Source: Christensenella tenuis
Lineage (GTDB): Bacteria; Bacillota; Clostridia; Christensenellales; Christensenellaceae
Direction of reading: 5' to 3'
Length of the DNA stretch: 64,000 bases
Assembly: GCF_014287795.1 (NCBI RefSeq)
Contig: NZ_JACOON010000003.1
Coordinates: forward strand, 62,001-126,000
Shown here one piece after another: positions 52,267 through 60,987 of this stretch (position 1 is the stretch's first letter; every line of letters begins with the position of its first letter). The position numbers and the translations under genes are program-made. A model generated the notes under the pieces. It was not told where the DNA came from, did no database searches, and was given only the letters and a program-made list of their open reading frames with translations.

Positions 52267-52321
52267 TACTCCCGGGCTTTTTGATTGGGCAGCCCCTCAC
52301 TGCATTGTTCTTTTGAAATGC

Positions 52322-54187
52322 TTATGAGAATTGGCTGTTGTACAGCGCGGCATACACGCCGCCCGTTTTCATCAGCTCGCCGTGCGTCCCCTGCTCCACG
52401 AGGTCGCCGTCCTTCAAGACAAGAATCAAATCTGCGTCAAAAATGGTGGACAGCCTGTGTGCAATTTGGAAATTGGTCCGTCCCTCCGTCAGCCTCTTCA
52501 TCGCGTCCGTCATTAGTTTTTCCGTACGTGTGTCGACAGAGCTCGTCGCTTCATCCAGGATCAATATCTGCGGATTCGCACAAAACGCGCGTGCGATCGT
52601 AAGCAGCTGCTTTTGTCCGGAGGAAAGATTCCCCGCGCTTTCATCAATAATGGTATCATAGCCTTCCGGCAGAGTACGGATGAAATAGTCGGCATTTGCC
52701 ATCCGGCACGCCTCCTCCACCTCTTCGTCCGTTGCTTCCGGCCGTCCGTAACGGATATTGTCGCGGATACTGGCCGAATACAGCCACGTATCCTGCAACA
52801 CCATCCCGAACAGGCTGCGTACATTTTGGCGCGTCATCTCGGTAGTATCTATCCCGTCTATCCTGATTGTCCCGCCGCTTAAGTCGTAAAAACGCATCAA
52901 CAGGTTAATAAGCGTCGTTTTTCCCGCGCCGGTCGGTCCACAGATTCCCACCTTTTGCCCATGCTTTATTTCCGCGTTCATGTCAGTGATCAAAATGCGG
53001 TCGGGCGAATATCCGAATTTCACATGATCGAAGGTAATGTGGCCCTCCGTCTTTTCGATGTGGACGGCATCTTTCCGTTCTTCCGGTATTTCCGGTTCGT
53101 CCAAGAACTCAAACACGCGTTCCGCCGCGGCAAGGGTGCTCTGCATCATGTTGACGATATTGGACGTTTGGATGATGGGCTGCGTAAACTGCTGCATATA
53201 TTGCAGGAACGCCTGGATCGCTCCGATGGTGAGCGATCCGCCCGCTGTCAGGAGCCCGCCAAGGATACAGATGCCCACGTACCCCAGGTTTCCGACAAGG
53301 TTGGTGGCAGGCATCATGATGGAGGACGCAAACTGTGCGCGCCGCGCATTTTCGTTGAGCGTATCGTTCATTTCATCGAATTCGTGCTCCGCACGGCTCT
53401 CTCCGCCATACAGTTTCAACACGTCATGCCCCGCGTAGTGTTCCTCTACATAGCTGTTGACGGCCCCAAGGCCTTCCTGTTGCCCTTTGAAAAACGCTTG
53501 TGATTTCTTTGCAATACGCGAGCATACAAACAGCGCCACTGGCAGCACCACAAGCGCGATCAGCGCCATCTGCCAATTCAGGGTAAACATCATGATTACA
53601 ATACCGATGATGGTAAAGATCGCCGTCAAAAGCTGCGTCATGATTTGCTGGAGTGAAGTCGATATCGTTTCAATATCCGTCGTCGTGCGTGACAATACAT
53701 CCCCGTGCGTATGCGTATCGTAATAATTGAGCGGAAGCTTTTGGATCTTCCTGTCCACATTTTCCCGCAGGTCAAACATCGCCCGCTGCGCCACCTGCGC
53801 CGTAATTTTCTGCTGCAAGTATGTAAAAAATGCGGAAAGACCGTAAATGGCGACGAGGAGCATCAAAACCATTTTCAGTATCGGCATTTCCCCCTCCTTA
53901 AGCGGGGGACCGACATAATTCCCCTCCGCATCGACATTCTCGCGGATCTCCCCAATGCCTGCCAGTTCTGGATTGTTGACGTCAAGGTTCAATACGCCTG
54001 TCTGGTTATACTGTGCGCGCATGGTGATCACGTTTGTCGCTGTTCCAAGCACCCGCGGACCGGTAATCAGGAAAACGACGCCCACAATCGCGCAGATCAA
54101 AAGGAATACAACTTTCCTGCGGTACGGTTTAAAATAGCCGACCAGCCGCTTTGCTGTTGAATTTTTTTTCGGCGGTTGTTTGCTCAT
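52322..54187 (-). CDS. ABC exporter subunit 2 (YheH/LmrD-like)
   Basis: A 621-residue half-transporter: six transmembrane helices in residues 20-330 with a long extracellular loop after the first (N-V-I-T-M-R-A-Q-Y to M-P-I-L), then an ATPase domain with G-P-T-G-A-G-K-T-T, signature L-S-S-G-Q-K-Q and L-I-L-D-E-A-T-S-S-V-D. It forms a heterodimer with the upstream half; this one keeps the canonical signature. The two are likely a multidrug or lipid exporter. The ATG overlaps the stop of the upstream gene by four bases. Confidence 0.93.
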   Translation of the reverse strand: MSKQPPKKNSTAKRLVGYFKPYRRKVVFLLICAIVGVVFLITGPRVLGTATNVITMRAQYNQTGVLNLDVNNPELAGIGEIRENVDAEGNYVGPPLKEGEMPILKMVLMLLVAIYGLSAFFTYLQQKITAQVAQRAMFDLRENVDRKIQKLPLNYYDTHTHGDVLSRTTTDIETISTSLQQIMTQLLTAIFTIIGIVIMMFTLNWQMALIALVVLPVALFVCSRIAKKSQAFFKGQQEGLGAVNSYVEEHYAGHDVLKLYGGESRAEHEFDEMNDTLNENARRAQFASSIMMPATNLVGNLGYVGICILGGLLTAGGSLTIGAIQAFLQYMQQFTQPIIQTSNIVNMMQSTLAAAERVFEFLDEPEIPEERKDAVHIEKTEGHITFDHVKFGYSPDRILITDMNAEIKHGQKVGICGPTGAGKTTLINLLMRFYDLSGGTIRIDGIDTTEMTRQNVRSLFGMVLQDTWLYSASIRDNIRYGRPEATDEEVEEACRMANADYFIRTLPEGYDTIIDESAGNLSSGQKQLLTIARAFCANPQILILDEATSSVDTRTEKLMTDAMKRLTEGRTNFQIAHRLSTIFDADLILVLKDGDLVEQGTHGELMKTGGVYAALYNSQFS

Positions 54188-55914
54188 TTCTCCTCACCTC
54201 CTCCGGCCAGCTGTGTTTTGGCAATTTGTGCATAGATGTCACAGGTTCGCAGCAACTCTTCGTGCGTTCCTTCTCCAACTATTTTTCCCTGGTCCATCAC
54301 CAGTATTTTGTCTGCATTCATAATCGTACCCACACGTTGGGCCACGATGATGACAGTCGCATCCTGCGTATTTTCCCGGATCGCCTGGCGCACGGCAGCA
54401 TCCGTTTTGAAATCCAGTGCTGAGAAGCTGTCGTCAAACACAAAAATATTCGCGTCCGTCGCCATGGCGCGTGCAATCGCAAGGCGCTGGCGCTGGCCGC
54501 CGGATACGTTGGTTCCTCCTTCCGCGACGGGATCGTCATATCCCAGTTCTTTTTTGGAAATAAAATCGTCTGCCTGCGCAATGCGCGCAGCACGCTTCAC
54601 CTGCCCGTCGCTCATATTCTCGTTGGAGAAAGCGATATTGGAGCGGATTGTCCCCGCGAACAGGTTGGACTTTTGCGGCACATATCCGATCCGCTTACGC
54701 AAAGCGTCAAGGCTATACTCCCGCACATCCACACCGTCCACCAGAACAGTACCCTGCGCAGGATCGCGCAGCCGTGGTATCATGCAGATCACAGACGACT
54801 TTCCGCTGCCCGTCGCCCCGATGATTGCAGTGGTCTGCCCGGGCATTGCGGTAAAGCTGATCCCGGAAACCGCCGGCGTCTCCGAATTTCCATAGGTAAG
54901 CGTTACGTCGCGGAATTCCACAACTCCGGTCTGCTTTTCCGGTATTTTGGGCTGGGCCGCATCCGTTATAACGGGCTTAATCTCCAGTACTTCCACAATG
55001 CGCTCCGCACAAACGCTGGCGCGCGGCATCAGGGCAAAAATCAGAGACATCATGACGAGGGCATACATGATCAGCATCAGATACTGGATCAATGCCATCA
55101 TATCACCCACCTGAATCACGCCCTGCGAAATTTGCTGGCCGCCGAACCATACGACCGCTACCGTACCAAGATTAATAATCAACATTAAAAGCGGCATCAG
55201 CGTTGATACCTTCACCTGCGATTTGGTGGACGCCTGCGTCATATCCTCATTCGCTTTTTCAAAGCGCTTTTCCTCACGCTCTTCTGCCGTAAAAGCACGT
55301 ACGACACGAACACCGGTGATGTTTTCCCGTATAATCAGGTTTACTTTATCGAGCTTGGACTGCATCGAGCGGAAAATTGGGAACGCGCTGCGCAGTACGA
55401 GCACCAAGAACACCACGATGACCGGCATGCAAACGACCAATACCATCGCCAGCGTCGCATTCTTTTGAAAGGCAAGTGTAATGCCGCCAATACACATGAT
55501 CGGCGCCAGTATAATCACCCGGAATAACATAATGGTAAAATTTTGGACCTGAAGGATATCGTTCGTGGAACGCGTCGTCAAAGACGAGGTTCCCACCCGG
55601 TCAAATTCCTCCAGCGTAAAACGATCAATATGGCGAAACAGCCTTTTGCGCGTATCCGTACAAAATCCTACCGCCACTTTGGAAGCAAAATACCCTACGC
55701 CGATTGCGGATGCCGATCCGGCCAGCGTGATGCAAATCATAATGATCCCTGCCGTAACGATATAGTTCATATCGCCCTGGACAACACCCTTATCGATAAT
55801 CATCGACATCATAGATGGCAGCAAAAGCATGGAAAACGCTTGTACAAAAAGCAATAAGATCATCACAATCAGCTGTTTTACATACGGTTTTAGTCCTTTA
55901 TACAGCTTTAACAT
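54184..55914 (-). CDS. ABC exporter subunit 1 (YheI/LmrC-like)
   Basis: A 576-residue half-transporter with six transmembrane helices (15-310) and an ATPase domain: G-A-T-G-S-G-K-S-S, signature V-S-G-G-Q-R-Q-R, Walker B I-F-V-F-D-D-S-F-S-A-L-D. The residue after Walker B is Asp rather than the catalytic Glu (F-D-D-S instead of D-E-A/P), so this half contains the degenerate ATP site of a heterodimeric exporter. The order C-then-D matches LmrCD and YheIH. Substrate unknown. Confidence 0.93.
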   Translation of the reverse strand: MLKLYKGLKPYVKQLIVMILLLFVQAFSMLLLPSMMSMIIDKGVVQGDMNYIVTAGIIMICITLAGSASAIGVGYFASKVAVGFCTDTRKRLFRHIDRFTLEEFDRVGTSSLTTRSTNDILQVQNFTIMLFRVIILAPIMCIGGITLAFQKNATLAMVLVVCMPVIVVFLVLVLRSAFPIFRSMQSKLDKVNLIIRENITGVRVVRAFTAEEREEKRFEKANEDMTQASTKSQVKVSTLMPLLMLIINLGTVAVVWFGGQQISQGVIQVGDMMALIQYLMLIMYALVMMSLIFALMPRASVCAERIVEVLEIKPVITDAAQPKIPEKQTGVVEFRDVTLTYGNSETPAVSGISFTAMPGQTTAIIGATGSGKSSVICMIPRLRDPAQGTVLVDGVDVREYSLDALRKRIGYVPQKSNLFAGTIRSNIAFSNENMSDGQVKRAARIAQADDFISKKELGYDDPVAEGGTNVSGGQRQRLAIARAMATDANIFVFDDSFSALDFKTDAAVRQAIRENTQDATVIIVAQRVGTIMNADKILVMDQGKIVGEGTHEELLRTCDIYAQIAKTQLAGGGEEK

Positions 55915-55935
55915 TCCGTCCCCCCTTAAGTATTA

Positions 55936-56205
55936 TCATAGTATATCCGGCATGGAGTAACCCATGGAAAACATGGAAATGAGATAGCAAACCGCCGCAC
56001 CAATGGCCAGTACGATGCTGGCAACCGAACAGATTTGCTTTCCTTTATAAGGGCTTTTTCGGCCCTTGCCTCCCAAAATAAGCGCGGCGGCCGCACAGGC
56101 AAACCCAATCCAAAACCATATTCCGTCCAAAAGCACGGTAAAAGAGAGCGCTCCAAGCGCAACATTCAGGCCGGACCAAAGCTTCATCCCTCTCGTCTGC
56201 ATCAT
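55936..56205 (-). CDS. Hypothetical small membrane protein
   Basis: An 89-residue protein with three hydrophobic segments (about 10-27, 28-40, 55-78) and a basic loop G-K-G-R-K-S-P-Y-K-G-K-Q. The ATG at 56205 (or the adjacent one at 56202) has AAGGGAA upstream. It precedes the ABC exporter genes by 21 bases and may be co-transcribed. No family recognised. Confidence 0.65.
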   Translation of the reverse strand: MMQTRGMKLWSGLNVALGALSFTVLLDGIWFWIGFACAAAALILGGKGRKSPYKGKQICSVASIVLAIGAAVCYLISMFSMGYSMPDIL

Positions 56206-56345
56206 AGCTATTCCCTTTTCCTTATTCGTGTGAAAACAGGACGCCATGATCTGTTTTTGCGTCCTGGTTCTTCTTTTTCCAATGTGATCATATCGGATTA
56301 TTCGCGTAAATTCAAGTCTATCCTATCAAATAAATCCCTGGGAAC

Positions 56346-56383
56346 AAACGGCGGTATGCCCTGCTGCCGCATACCGCCGTTTT
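56346..56383 (-). terminator. Terminator of the DUF308 gene
   Basis: AAACGGCGGTAT / ATACCGCCGTTT, twelve-base stem with a short T-run, 54 bases after the stop. Confidence 0.75.
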
Positions 56384-56437
56384 GTCACGGGATTGTTAGT
56401 CAACCGGTCTCACTTTTGCCGCAGCAATATACCGCGA

Positions 56438-57061
56438 TTATTTTCTATGTGCGAGTTTTCCTGAACAGGCCTCTGCAAACAACGCAATGCCGCCCGCGAT
56501 GAGGTAAATCGCAAAAATCCATTCCATAGTGAACCAACCCGCTATCGGCGCGCAAATAATCAGAATACCGAGAACAAGATTGATAATACCGCTTGCGAGG
56601 ATCCAGCCTGCGCCCGGCTCGCCTGCTTTTTTGAACGCTCCGTATGAAGAAATTTGTGTAATTCCGCCGAACAAGGCAAAGAATCCAATGATGAATGAGA
56701 AGGTGGAGATCATATTGATCTTGCCATATTGGCCGCCCAGCGCTTCCACAAGAATCATAATGCCGAGGAGCGTAAAAATAATTCCGTTGGCAACCGTCCA
56801 TCCGTTGCGGTAATCCGCGGGGGTGCGGACATAGGCTACAATTTCAAAAATTCCGTATGCGATAAAGCCAATCGTCACCAGATAGGCGATTCCCAGTCCC
56901 ATGATAAGCGGAGCGATAAAAATCAGGATTCCCAGCACCACCATGCATACGGCAATGACAATTCCTGCTGTCTTGTTGCCACCCGTCATTTTGCGGGCCA
57001 TATCGTTTACGCCTGCCCGCCGCGTGGTCTTTTGTTCTGTTTGACTGTTTTCGTTACCCAT
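56438..57061 (-). CDS. HdeD-family (DUF308) membrane protein
   Basis: A 207-residue protein with six predicted transmembrane segments in two repeats of three, the DUF308/HdeD layout. G-I-L-I-F-I-A-P-L-I, F-I-A-Y-G-I-F-E-I and the second copy G-I-L-I-I-C-A-P-I-A / L-I-A-G-G-I-A-L-F show the internal duplication. The first 28 residues are polar. E. coli HdeD is linked to acid resistance, but for Firmicutes the function is unknown. Monocistronic. Confidence 0.88.
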   Translation of the reverse strand: MGNENSQTEQKTTRRAGVNDMARKMTGGNKTAGIVIAVCMVVLGILIFIAPLIMGLGIAYLVTIGFIAYGIFEIVAYVRTPADYRNGWTVANGIIFTLLGIMILVEALGGQYGKINMISTFSFIIGFFALFGGITQISSYGAFKKAGEPGAGWILASGIINLVLGILIICAPIAGWFTMEWIFAIYLIAGGIALFAEACSGKLAHRK

Positions 57062-57367
57062 AAATTATGATTCCTCCTGTTTATTAAATGATTCCGCTTG
57101 ATGCGGTTCCAATCATTTCTATCTTAGTATACTTCCTGCCAATGCCCGGCTGCAATACCTATAATGGTTTCCGTATGGCAACAGGGGCAAAATATAGCAT
57201 GAATTTTTATTACGGCTCTAATTATTTTAATCCAGGGACGCCAAAAATGGTAGACAGGTTTCCCAACTTGCCCGTTTTTCTTCCTAACCGGTCATTCGCG
57301 CAGGCTTGACGCATATTCTAAAAGCCTATATTCTAAAAGAAGCATCAAGAAAAAAGTGAGGGAAGGT
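57062..57367 (+). promoter_or_regulatory. Control region of the sensor kinase with LytTR-like direct repeats
   Basis: No gene is present. ATATTCTAAAAG occurs twice, at 57313-57324 and 57328-57339, a 12-base direct repeat with a 15-base period. TTGACG (57306-57311) with TATTCT at 57329 could be the promoter, so the repeats overlap it. Spaced direct repeats are the usual target of LytTR response regulators, and one is encoded at 59305. Confidence 0.4.
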
Positions 57368-59251
57368 ATGCGTAGCCAGGGGCGCGGAAAATGGATTTTT
57401 CCGGTAATATTCGTAGCTGTCGTTCTGATGATGGTGGCACTTCTGTTTACTTATATGCTTACAGATATCCAGGGTATCTTTCTGACGCCCTTGCTCAATG
57501 ATTCCATGGGGTGGGAGATCTATACGCAGAAAGGCGATGTACGTACAGGCCTGACCCCGGAAGAAATGCTTGAAACCAATGGAGAAACGGTCTACCTGTC
57601 CCGGGTAATGGAGGCGGAATACGAAACGGCCGGTATCACCTTCCTCGAGCTTGATAGCGCGCGCCCTGCCGCTGTTTTTTTAGATGGCTCCCTGCTTTAT
57701 ACTACCTGTCCGCAAATCTCACCGGTCCTCGGCAAAATCGAATTTCCTCCGGACTATGAAGGAATTCCGGGCCGCGGTGAAGCGGTGCGCTTCTCGCTTC
57801 CTCCCGGCTTTTCCGGAAAAACGTTAACCATCGCCACAACATGCCCGGAATATGGCGGAACACCCGGTATTCTCCTTACAAGCCACATGATCGGTGACGC
57901 AGAAATTGCTTCGGCAGTGAGCCGGGCTGCCATGCCGGCAGCTGCCTTTGCTGTAGCCGCCTTGCTCATGCTTGGCACCTTTCTTTACAGCGGATTTTAT
58001 GGAGATTGGAACTTTGCCCTGCTGCTTTTGCTGCTTTCTGCGTTTGCCCAGTGCCTGCGCTATCTCGCGGATTATGAGTTGGCAACCGACGCCAATTACG
58101 TGCTCAGCATCCCTGTATCCGCATTTTTCCGCCCCTTGTTTATCTACTTGCCAATGCTGTTTCTTTGGTTTCACATGCAAAAATGGCGGCGTCTGTGCGC
58201 GCCCTTCCTGTTCATACCCATGTTGATTTCCATGGTTCCGGCAACGTGCACCGTGCTTGGCGTGGACATTGGTTCATGGTATTTCATTCTGTCAAATATG
58301 CTCTACTTCGCTCTGCTTGCCCTATTGGTCTTTTCCATACTGGAATCCCGGGAGAAAAAATGGGAATTTCGGTTGTTTCTTTCCGGCCTCGCCCTGATCG
58401 TCGGCGGGCTTGCATGCGTATATGTTTTTTCCTGGGCCGGCAGTGGAGAATTCTATGAATATATCCGTGCCGCATTTTCCGCCATGGTAACCGGCTTCTC
58501 TTTTTCTGCAATTCCCGTAGACTGGATGGGAACCATACTGTTCATGTTATGCATGATCATTAGTTTTGTCCAGCTCATCCGCCACATGGCAAACACGCAA
58601 ACGGATCTGCAGGTTCTGACGATAAAAAATACAGTGGCTACCGAAAGCCTGCATGCTTTGCAGCAAAGTAATGAAGCGATTGCGGCAGCGCGGCACAATA
58701 TGATCCATCACCTGACCGCCATCCTGGGATTGGCACAAGCGGGTGAATTGGAGCGCCTGACGGAATATGTCTCCACTCTCTCCCGCGAAGCGGCGGAAAT
58801 CCTCCCTTTGCAGATCACAGCGCATCCTGCAGTAAACTCTATCTTAGTCGCCATACAGGCACGTGCGTATGAAAAAGATGTGAAAACGGAGCTTCGTGTC
58901 GAATTGCCGGGAACCCTTCCCATTCCGGACCGCGATTTATGTATTCTTTTGATGAATATGCTGGATAACGCACTTCATGCAGCGTCTGAAGTGCCGCCGG
59001 AGCACGGGCGTTGGATTAAGTTCACCATGCACATCCGCAACCGATATTTGTTCGTCGAAACGGAAAATTCTTTTACGGGTCCGATTGATATGGATAAAAA
59101 TTCCGGTTTATGTATTACCCGCCGGGGAGCTGGTCATGGATACGGCATGAAAACAATGCTGCAAATCGCCAGAAAATATCATAGCGAATTGCAGATTGAA
59201 GCGGCTGGCGGCGTTTTCCTCATTCGTACCGCTTTATTGATGCCCGAATAA
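57368..59251 (+). CDS. Sensor histidine kinase, GHKL type
   Basis: A 627-residue kinase. One N-terminal membrane segment (11-32), an extracellular beta-rich domain (33-180), then seven membrane segments (about 190-405, a 7TM-DISM-like set), a helix, and a GHKL ATPase. The phospho-acceptor is in A-R-H443-N-M-I-H-H-L, similar to the R-H-D-x-x-N-H-L of LytTR-linked kinases; the N-box has M-L-D-N534-A-L and the G-box G-H-G-Y-G-M-K-T. The ATG at 57368 has GAGGGAAGG upstream. Convergent with the LytTR regulator gene; it should sense an external signal. Confidence 0.9.
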   Translation: MRSQGRGKWIFPVIFVAVVLMMVALLFTYMLTDIQGIFLTPLLNDSMGWEIYTQKGDVRTGLTPEEMLETNGETVYLSRVMEAEYETAGITFLELDSARPAAVFLDGSLLYTTCPQISPVLGKIEFPPDYEGIPGRGEAVRFSLPPGFSGKTLTIATTCPEYGGTPGILLTSHMIGDAEIASAVSRAAMPAAAFAVAALLMLGTFLYSGFYGDWNFALLLLLLSAFAQCLRYLADYELATDANYVLSIPVSAFFRPLFIYLPMLFLWFHMQKWRRLCAPFLFIPMLISMVPATCTVLGVDIGSWYFILSNMLYFALLALLVFSILESREKKWEFRLFLSGLALIVGGLACVYVFSWAGSGEFYEYIRAAFSAMVTGFSFSAIPVDWMGTILFMLCMIISFVQLIRHMANTQTDLQVLTIKNTVATESLHALQQSNEAIAAARHNMIHHLTAILGLAQAGELERLTEYVSTLSREAAEILPLQITAHPAVNSILVAIQARAYEKDVKTELRVELPGTLPIPDRDLCILLMNMLDNALHAASEVPPEHGRWIKFTMHIRNRYLFVETENSFTGPIDMDKNSGLCITRRGAGHGYGMKTMLQIARKYHSELQIEAAGGVFLIRTALLMPE

Positions 59252-59304
59252 ATTCTGTTTTTCATAGCGGATACCTGAATTTTTTATGGGAAATGATTAT
59301 TCCA

Positions 59305-60027
59305 TTATTTTTTCAGAAAAGCAAAATATTGATTCAGCGTGGGGATATAATATTTACGGCTGACAGGATACACCGCTCCGTTATCCATGATCGCTTCCGA
59401 CCGCATAAGTTCGGTAACGTGCGCTAAATTGATCACAAAACTATTATGGCACCGGCAGAAGCACCATCCCGGTAATTCTTCCCCCAACTTTGATAAAGAA
59501 CCGTTCCAGTCCCGCGATGCCCCATTTCCAAGCCAGATACGTACCCGGTGGGAAACAGCTTCCAGTGCATAAATATCCTGATATGGAAATGCGACCTGCC
59601 TTCCGCCGATTTTTATGTTGAAATAGTTCTTTTTATAGGTTTCCCGGTAATCACCGCGGATGATTTCCGCCAGCTTCTCCCAATCGACAGGCTTTACCAA
59701 ATACCACAGCGGGCGCGTACCAAAGCAGTCGTAGACATAGTCCCGGAACGCTGTAATGTAAACAAGGCTGCAATCTACATCGTTTTCCCTCAGCCGCTTT
59801 GCCAGTTCCATTCCGTTCTGCCCACCAAACTCAATATCCAGCAAAAGCAATTGGTGGATTCCTTGGCTGGTTAAAAGCGCATCATATAACGGCCCCGGCT
59901 CGCTGAAAGAAGCGACCTTGAAATCCCTTCCTTCTACAAGATGATCGTCCGATAGAATTTTTGTTACTTCCTGCGTAATCTGTTCTAAGAAAAGGGGATC
60001 ATCGTCGCCAATGTTAACGTAGTACAT
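59305..60027 (-). CDS. LytTR-family response regulator
   Basis: A 240-residue regulator. The receiver domain has D8-D-D near the start, phospho-acceptor D64 in L-L-L-L-D-I-E-F-G, and K-P-V at the end. The C-terminal half (about 135-240) is a LytTR domain, with C-R-C-H-N-S-F-V-I-N-L and the final Y-Y-I-P-T-L-N. The ATG at 60027 has AAGGAA upstream; an extension to 60084 is not supported. It pairs with the kinase at 57368, with which it converges across 53 bases. Cognate sites may be the direct repeats at 57313-57339. Confidence 0.93.
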   Translation of the reverse strand: MYYVNIGDDDPLFLEQITQEVTKILSDDHLVEGRDFKVASFSEPGPLYDALLTSQGIHQLLLLDIEFGGQNGMELAKRLRENDVDCSLVYITAFRDYVYDCFGTRPLWYLVKPVDWEKLAEIIRGDYRETYKKNYFNIKIGGRQVAFPYQDIYALEAVSHRVRIWLGNGASRDWNGSLSKLGEELPGWCFCRCHNSFVINLAHVTELMRSEAIMDNGAVYPVSRKYYIPTLNQYFAFLKK

Positions 60028-60185
60028 TTTAAACCAATTCCTTTCCAAGGCACACAAACATAGAAATTGTAATATATATTGCAAACTTTTTCAATAAATC
60101 TTTCGTCTTCCCGCCAGAAAGCCTCCTTCCAAAAAACGAACGGATTTTTTAACTGCCTTTCCTATGATTTGCTCGCGGCCTGGAG

Positions 60186-60206
60186 CGGGAATTTTTTTAA
60201 TTCCCG
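60186..60206 (+). other. Hairpin in the feo upstream region
   Basis: CGGGAATT / AATTCCCG with a five-base loop, followed about six bases later by a T-run. It has a terminator shape on the plus strand but no gene ends just before it. Confidence 0.4.
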
Positions 60207-60242
60207 TTCGATCATTTTTTTGTTTTTTTTATGGTTTGCATA

Positions 60243-60304
60243 TTGACTTCTTGGGTTAGCAATGGTAAACTTTCAGGTGGAAAAGGGTTAGTAAGCGCTA
60301 ACCC
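60243..60304 (+). promoter_or_regulatory. feo promoter with iron-type operator
   Basis: TTGACT (60243-60248), 17 bases, TAAACT (60266-60271). A perfect dyad GGGTTAG-taagcg-CTAACCC lies at 60285-60304 just after the -10. It has the TTAG-N6-CTAA form of DtxR/IdeR operators. Regulation by the DtxR-type protein at 63319 is inferred. Confidence 0.7.
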
Positions 60305-60321
60305 CTATGTTTCGCCAAAAT

Positions 60322-60337
60322 ATTAGCTTATGCTAAT
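60322..60337. promoter_or_regulatory. Second iron-type operator before feoA
   Basis: ATTAGCTTATGCTAAT, a nearly perfect dyad (TTAGC/GCTAA), 20 bases before the feoA start codon. Confidence 0.65.
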
Positions 60338-60357
60338 CGGAAGGAGTGTTTATTATC

Positions 60358-60576
60358 ATGCCGCTTACACTTGCCCCTGCTGGAAGAAAAGCTTTTATCT
60401 GCAAAATTAAGGGAAAAGATGATGTGCGTCATTTTCTCGGCAGCCTTGGTTTTGTGGAGGGCGAACATGTGACTGTTGTGTCTGAGATGGGCGGGAACAT
60501 GATCGTAAATGTGAAAGATACGCGTATCGCAATCAGCAAGGCCATGGCCAACCGTATTATGGTTGCGGATGCGTAA
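60358..60576 (+). CDS. feoA: FeoA-family ferrous iron transport protein (first copy)
   Basis: A 72-residue FeoA: small SH3-like beta-barrel with C-K-I-K-G-K-D-D-V-R-H-F-L-G-S-L-G-F-V-E-G-E and V-V-S-E-M-G-G-N-M-I-V-N-V-K. The ATG at 60358 is taken; GGAAGGAG lies 11 bases upstream, while the in-frame GTG at 60346 is too close. FeoA helps the G-protein FeoB at the membrane. Two feoA copies occur, common in Clostridia. Confidence 0.93.
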   Translation: MPLTLAPAGRKAFICKIKGKDDVRHFLGSLGFVEGEHVTVVSEMGGNMIVNVKDTRIAISKAMANRIMVADA

Positions 60577-60659
60577 TAGTTTTAAGCCAAAAACGCAATT
60601 TGTGTTTGGAAGTATTGTATTTTTGCGCCTTTGGGCGCGGACCGGAAAGGAGGAACGGT

Positions 60660-60902
60660 ATGAAGCAGAGAACATCCGAAGCGAAAACGTTGCGCAATAC
60701 CCAGTGCGGGCAGACAGTAACGGTAATGAGGCTGACTGGCTCGGGGGCTATAAAACGCAGAATCATGGATATGGGCCTCACCAAAGGAACCCAGGTCTAT
60801 GTACGTAAGGTTGCGCCTCTTGGCGATCCTGTAGAAGTTACCGTACGCGGTTATGAACTTTCGATTCGCAAAGCAGACGCCGAGATGATCGAGGTAAGTT
60901 AA
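60660..60902 (+). CDS. feoA: FeoA-family ferrous iron transport protein (second copy)
   Basis: An 80-residue FeoA: C-G-Q-T-V-T-V-M-R-L-T-G-S-G-A-I-K-R-R-I-M-D-M-G-L-T-K-G-T, then P-L-G-D-P-V-E-V-T-V-R-G-Y-E-L-S-I-R-K-A-D-A, closer to the canonical FeoA core (L-G-D-P) than the first copy. AGGAGG precedes the ATG by six bases. Between this gene and feoB lie a terminator hairpin and an operator. Confidence 0.94.
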   Translation: MKQRTSEAKTLRNTQCGQTVTVMRLTGSGAIKRRIMDMGLTKGTQVYVRKVAPLGDPVEVTVRGYELSIRKADAEMIEVS

Positions 60903-60918
60903 TGTTTTTAGGCGTATG

Positions 60919-60935
60919 GCAGGGATTTTCCCTGC
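60919..60935 (+). terminator. Terminator/attenuator between feoA and feoB
   Basis: GCAGGG / CCCTGC with a five-base loop and seven T, 16 bases after feoA. It could limit feoB transcription. Confidence 0.75.
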
Positions 60936-60952
60936 ATTTTTTTGGAGCATTT

Positions 60953-60968
60953 GTTAGCTAGAGCTAAC
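60953..60968. promoter_or_regulatory. Iron-type operator before feoB
   Basis: GTTAGCTAGAGCTAAC, arms GTTAGCT/AGCTAAC, 19 bases before feoB. It suggests separate control of feoB. Confidence 0.65.
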
Positions 60969-60987
60969 TTTCGAGAGGAGGAAGCAA

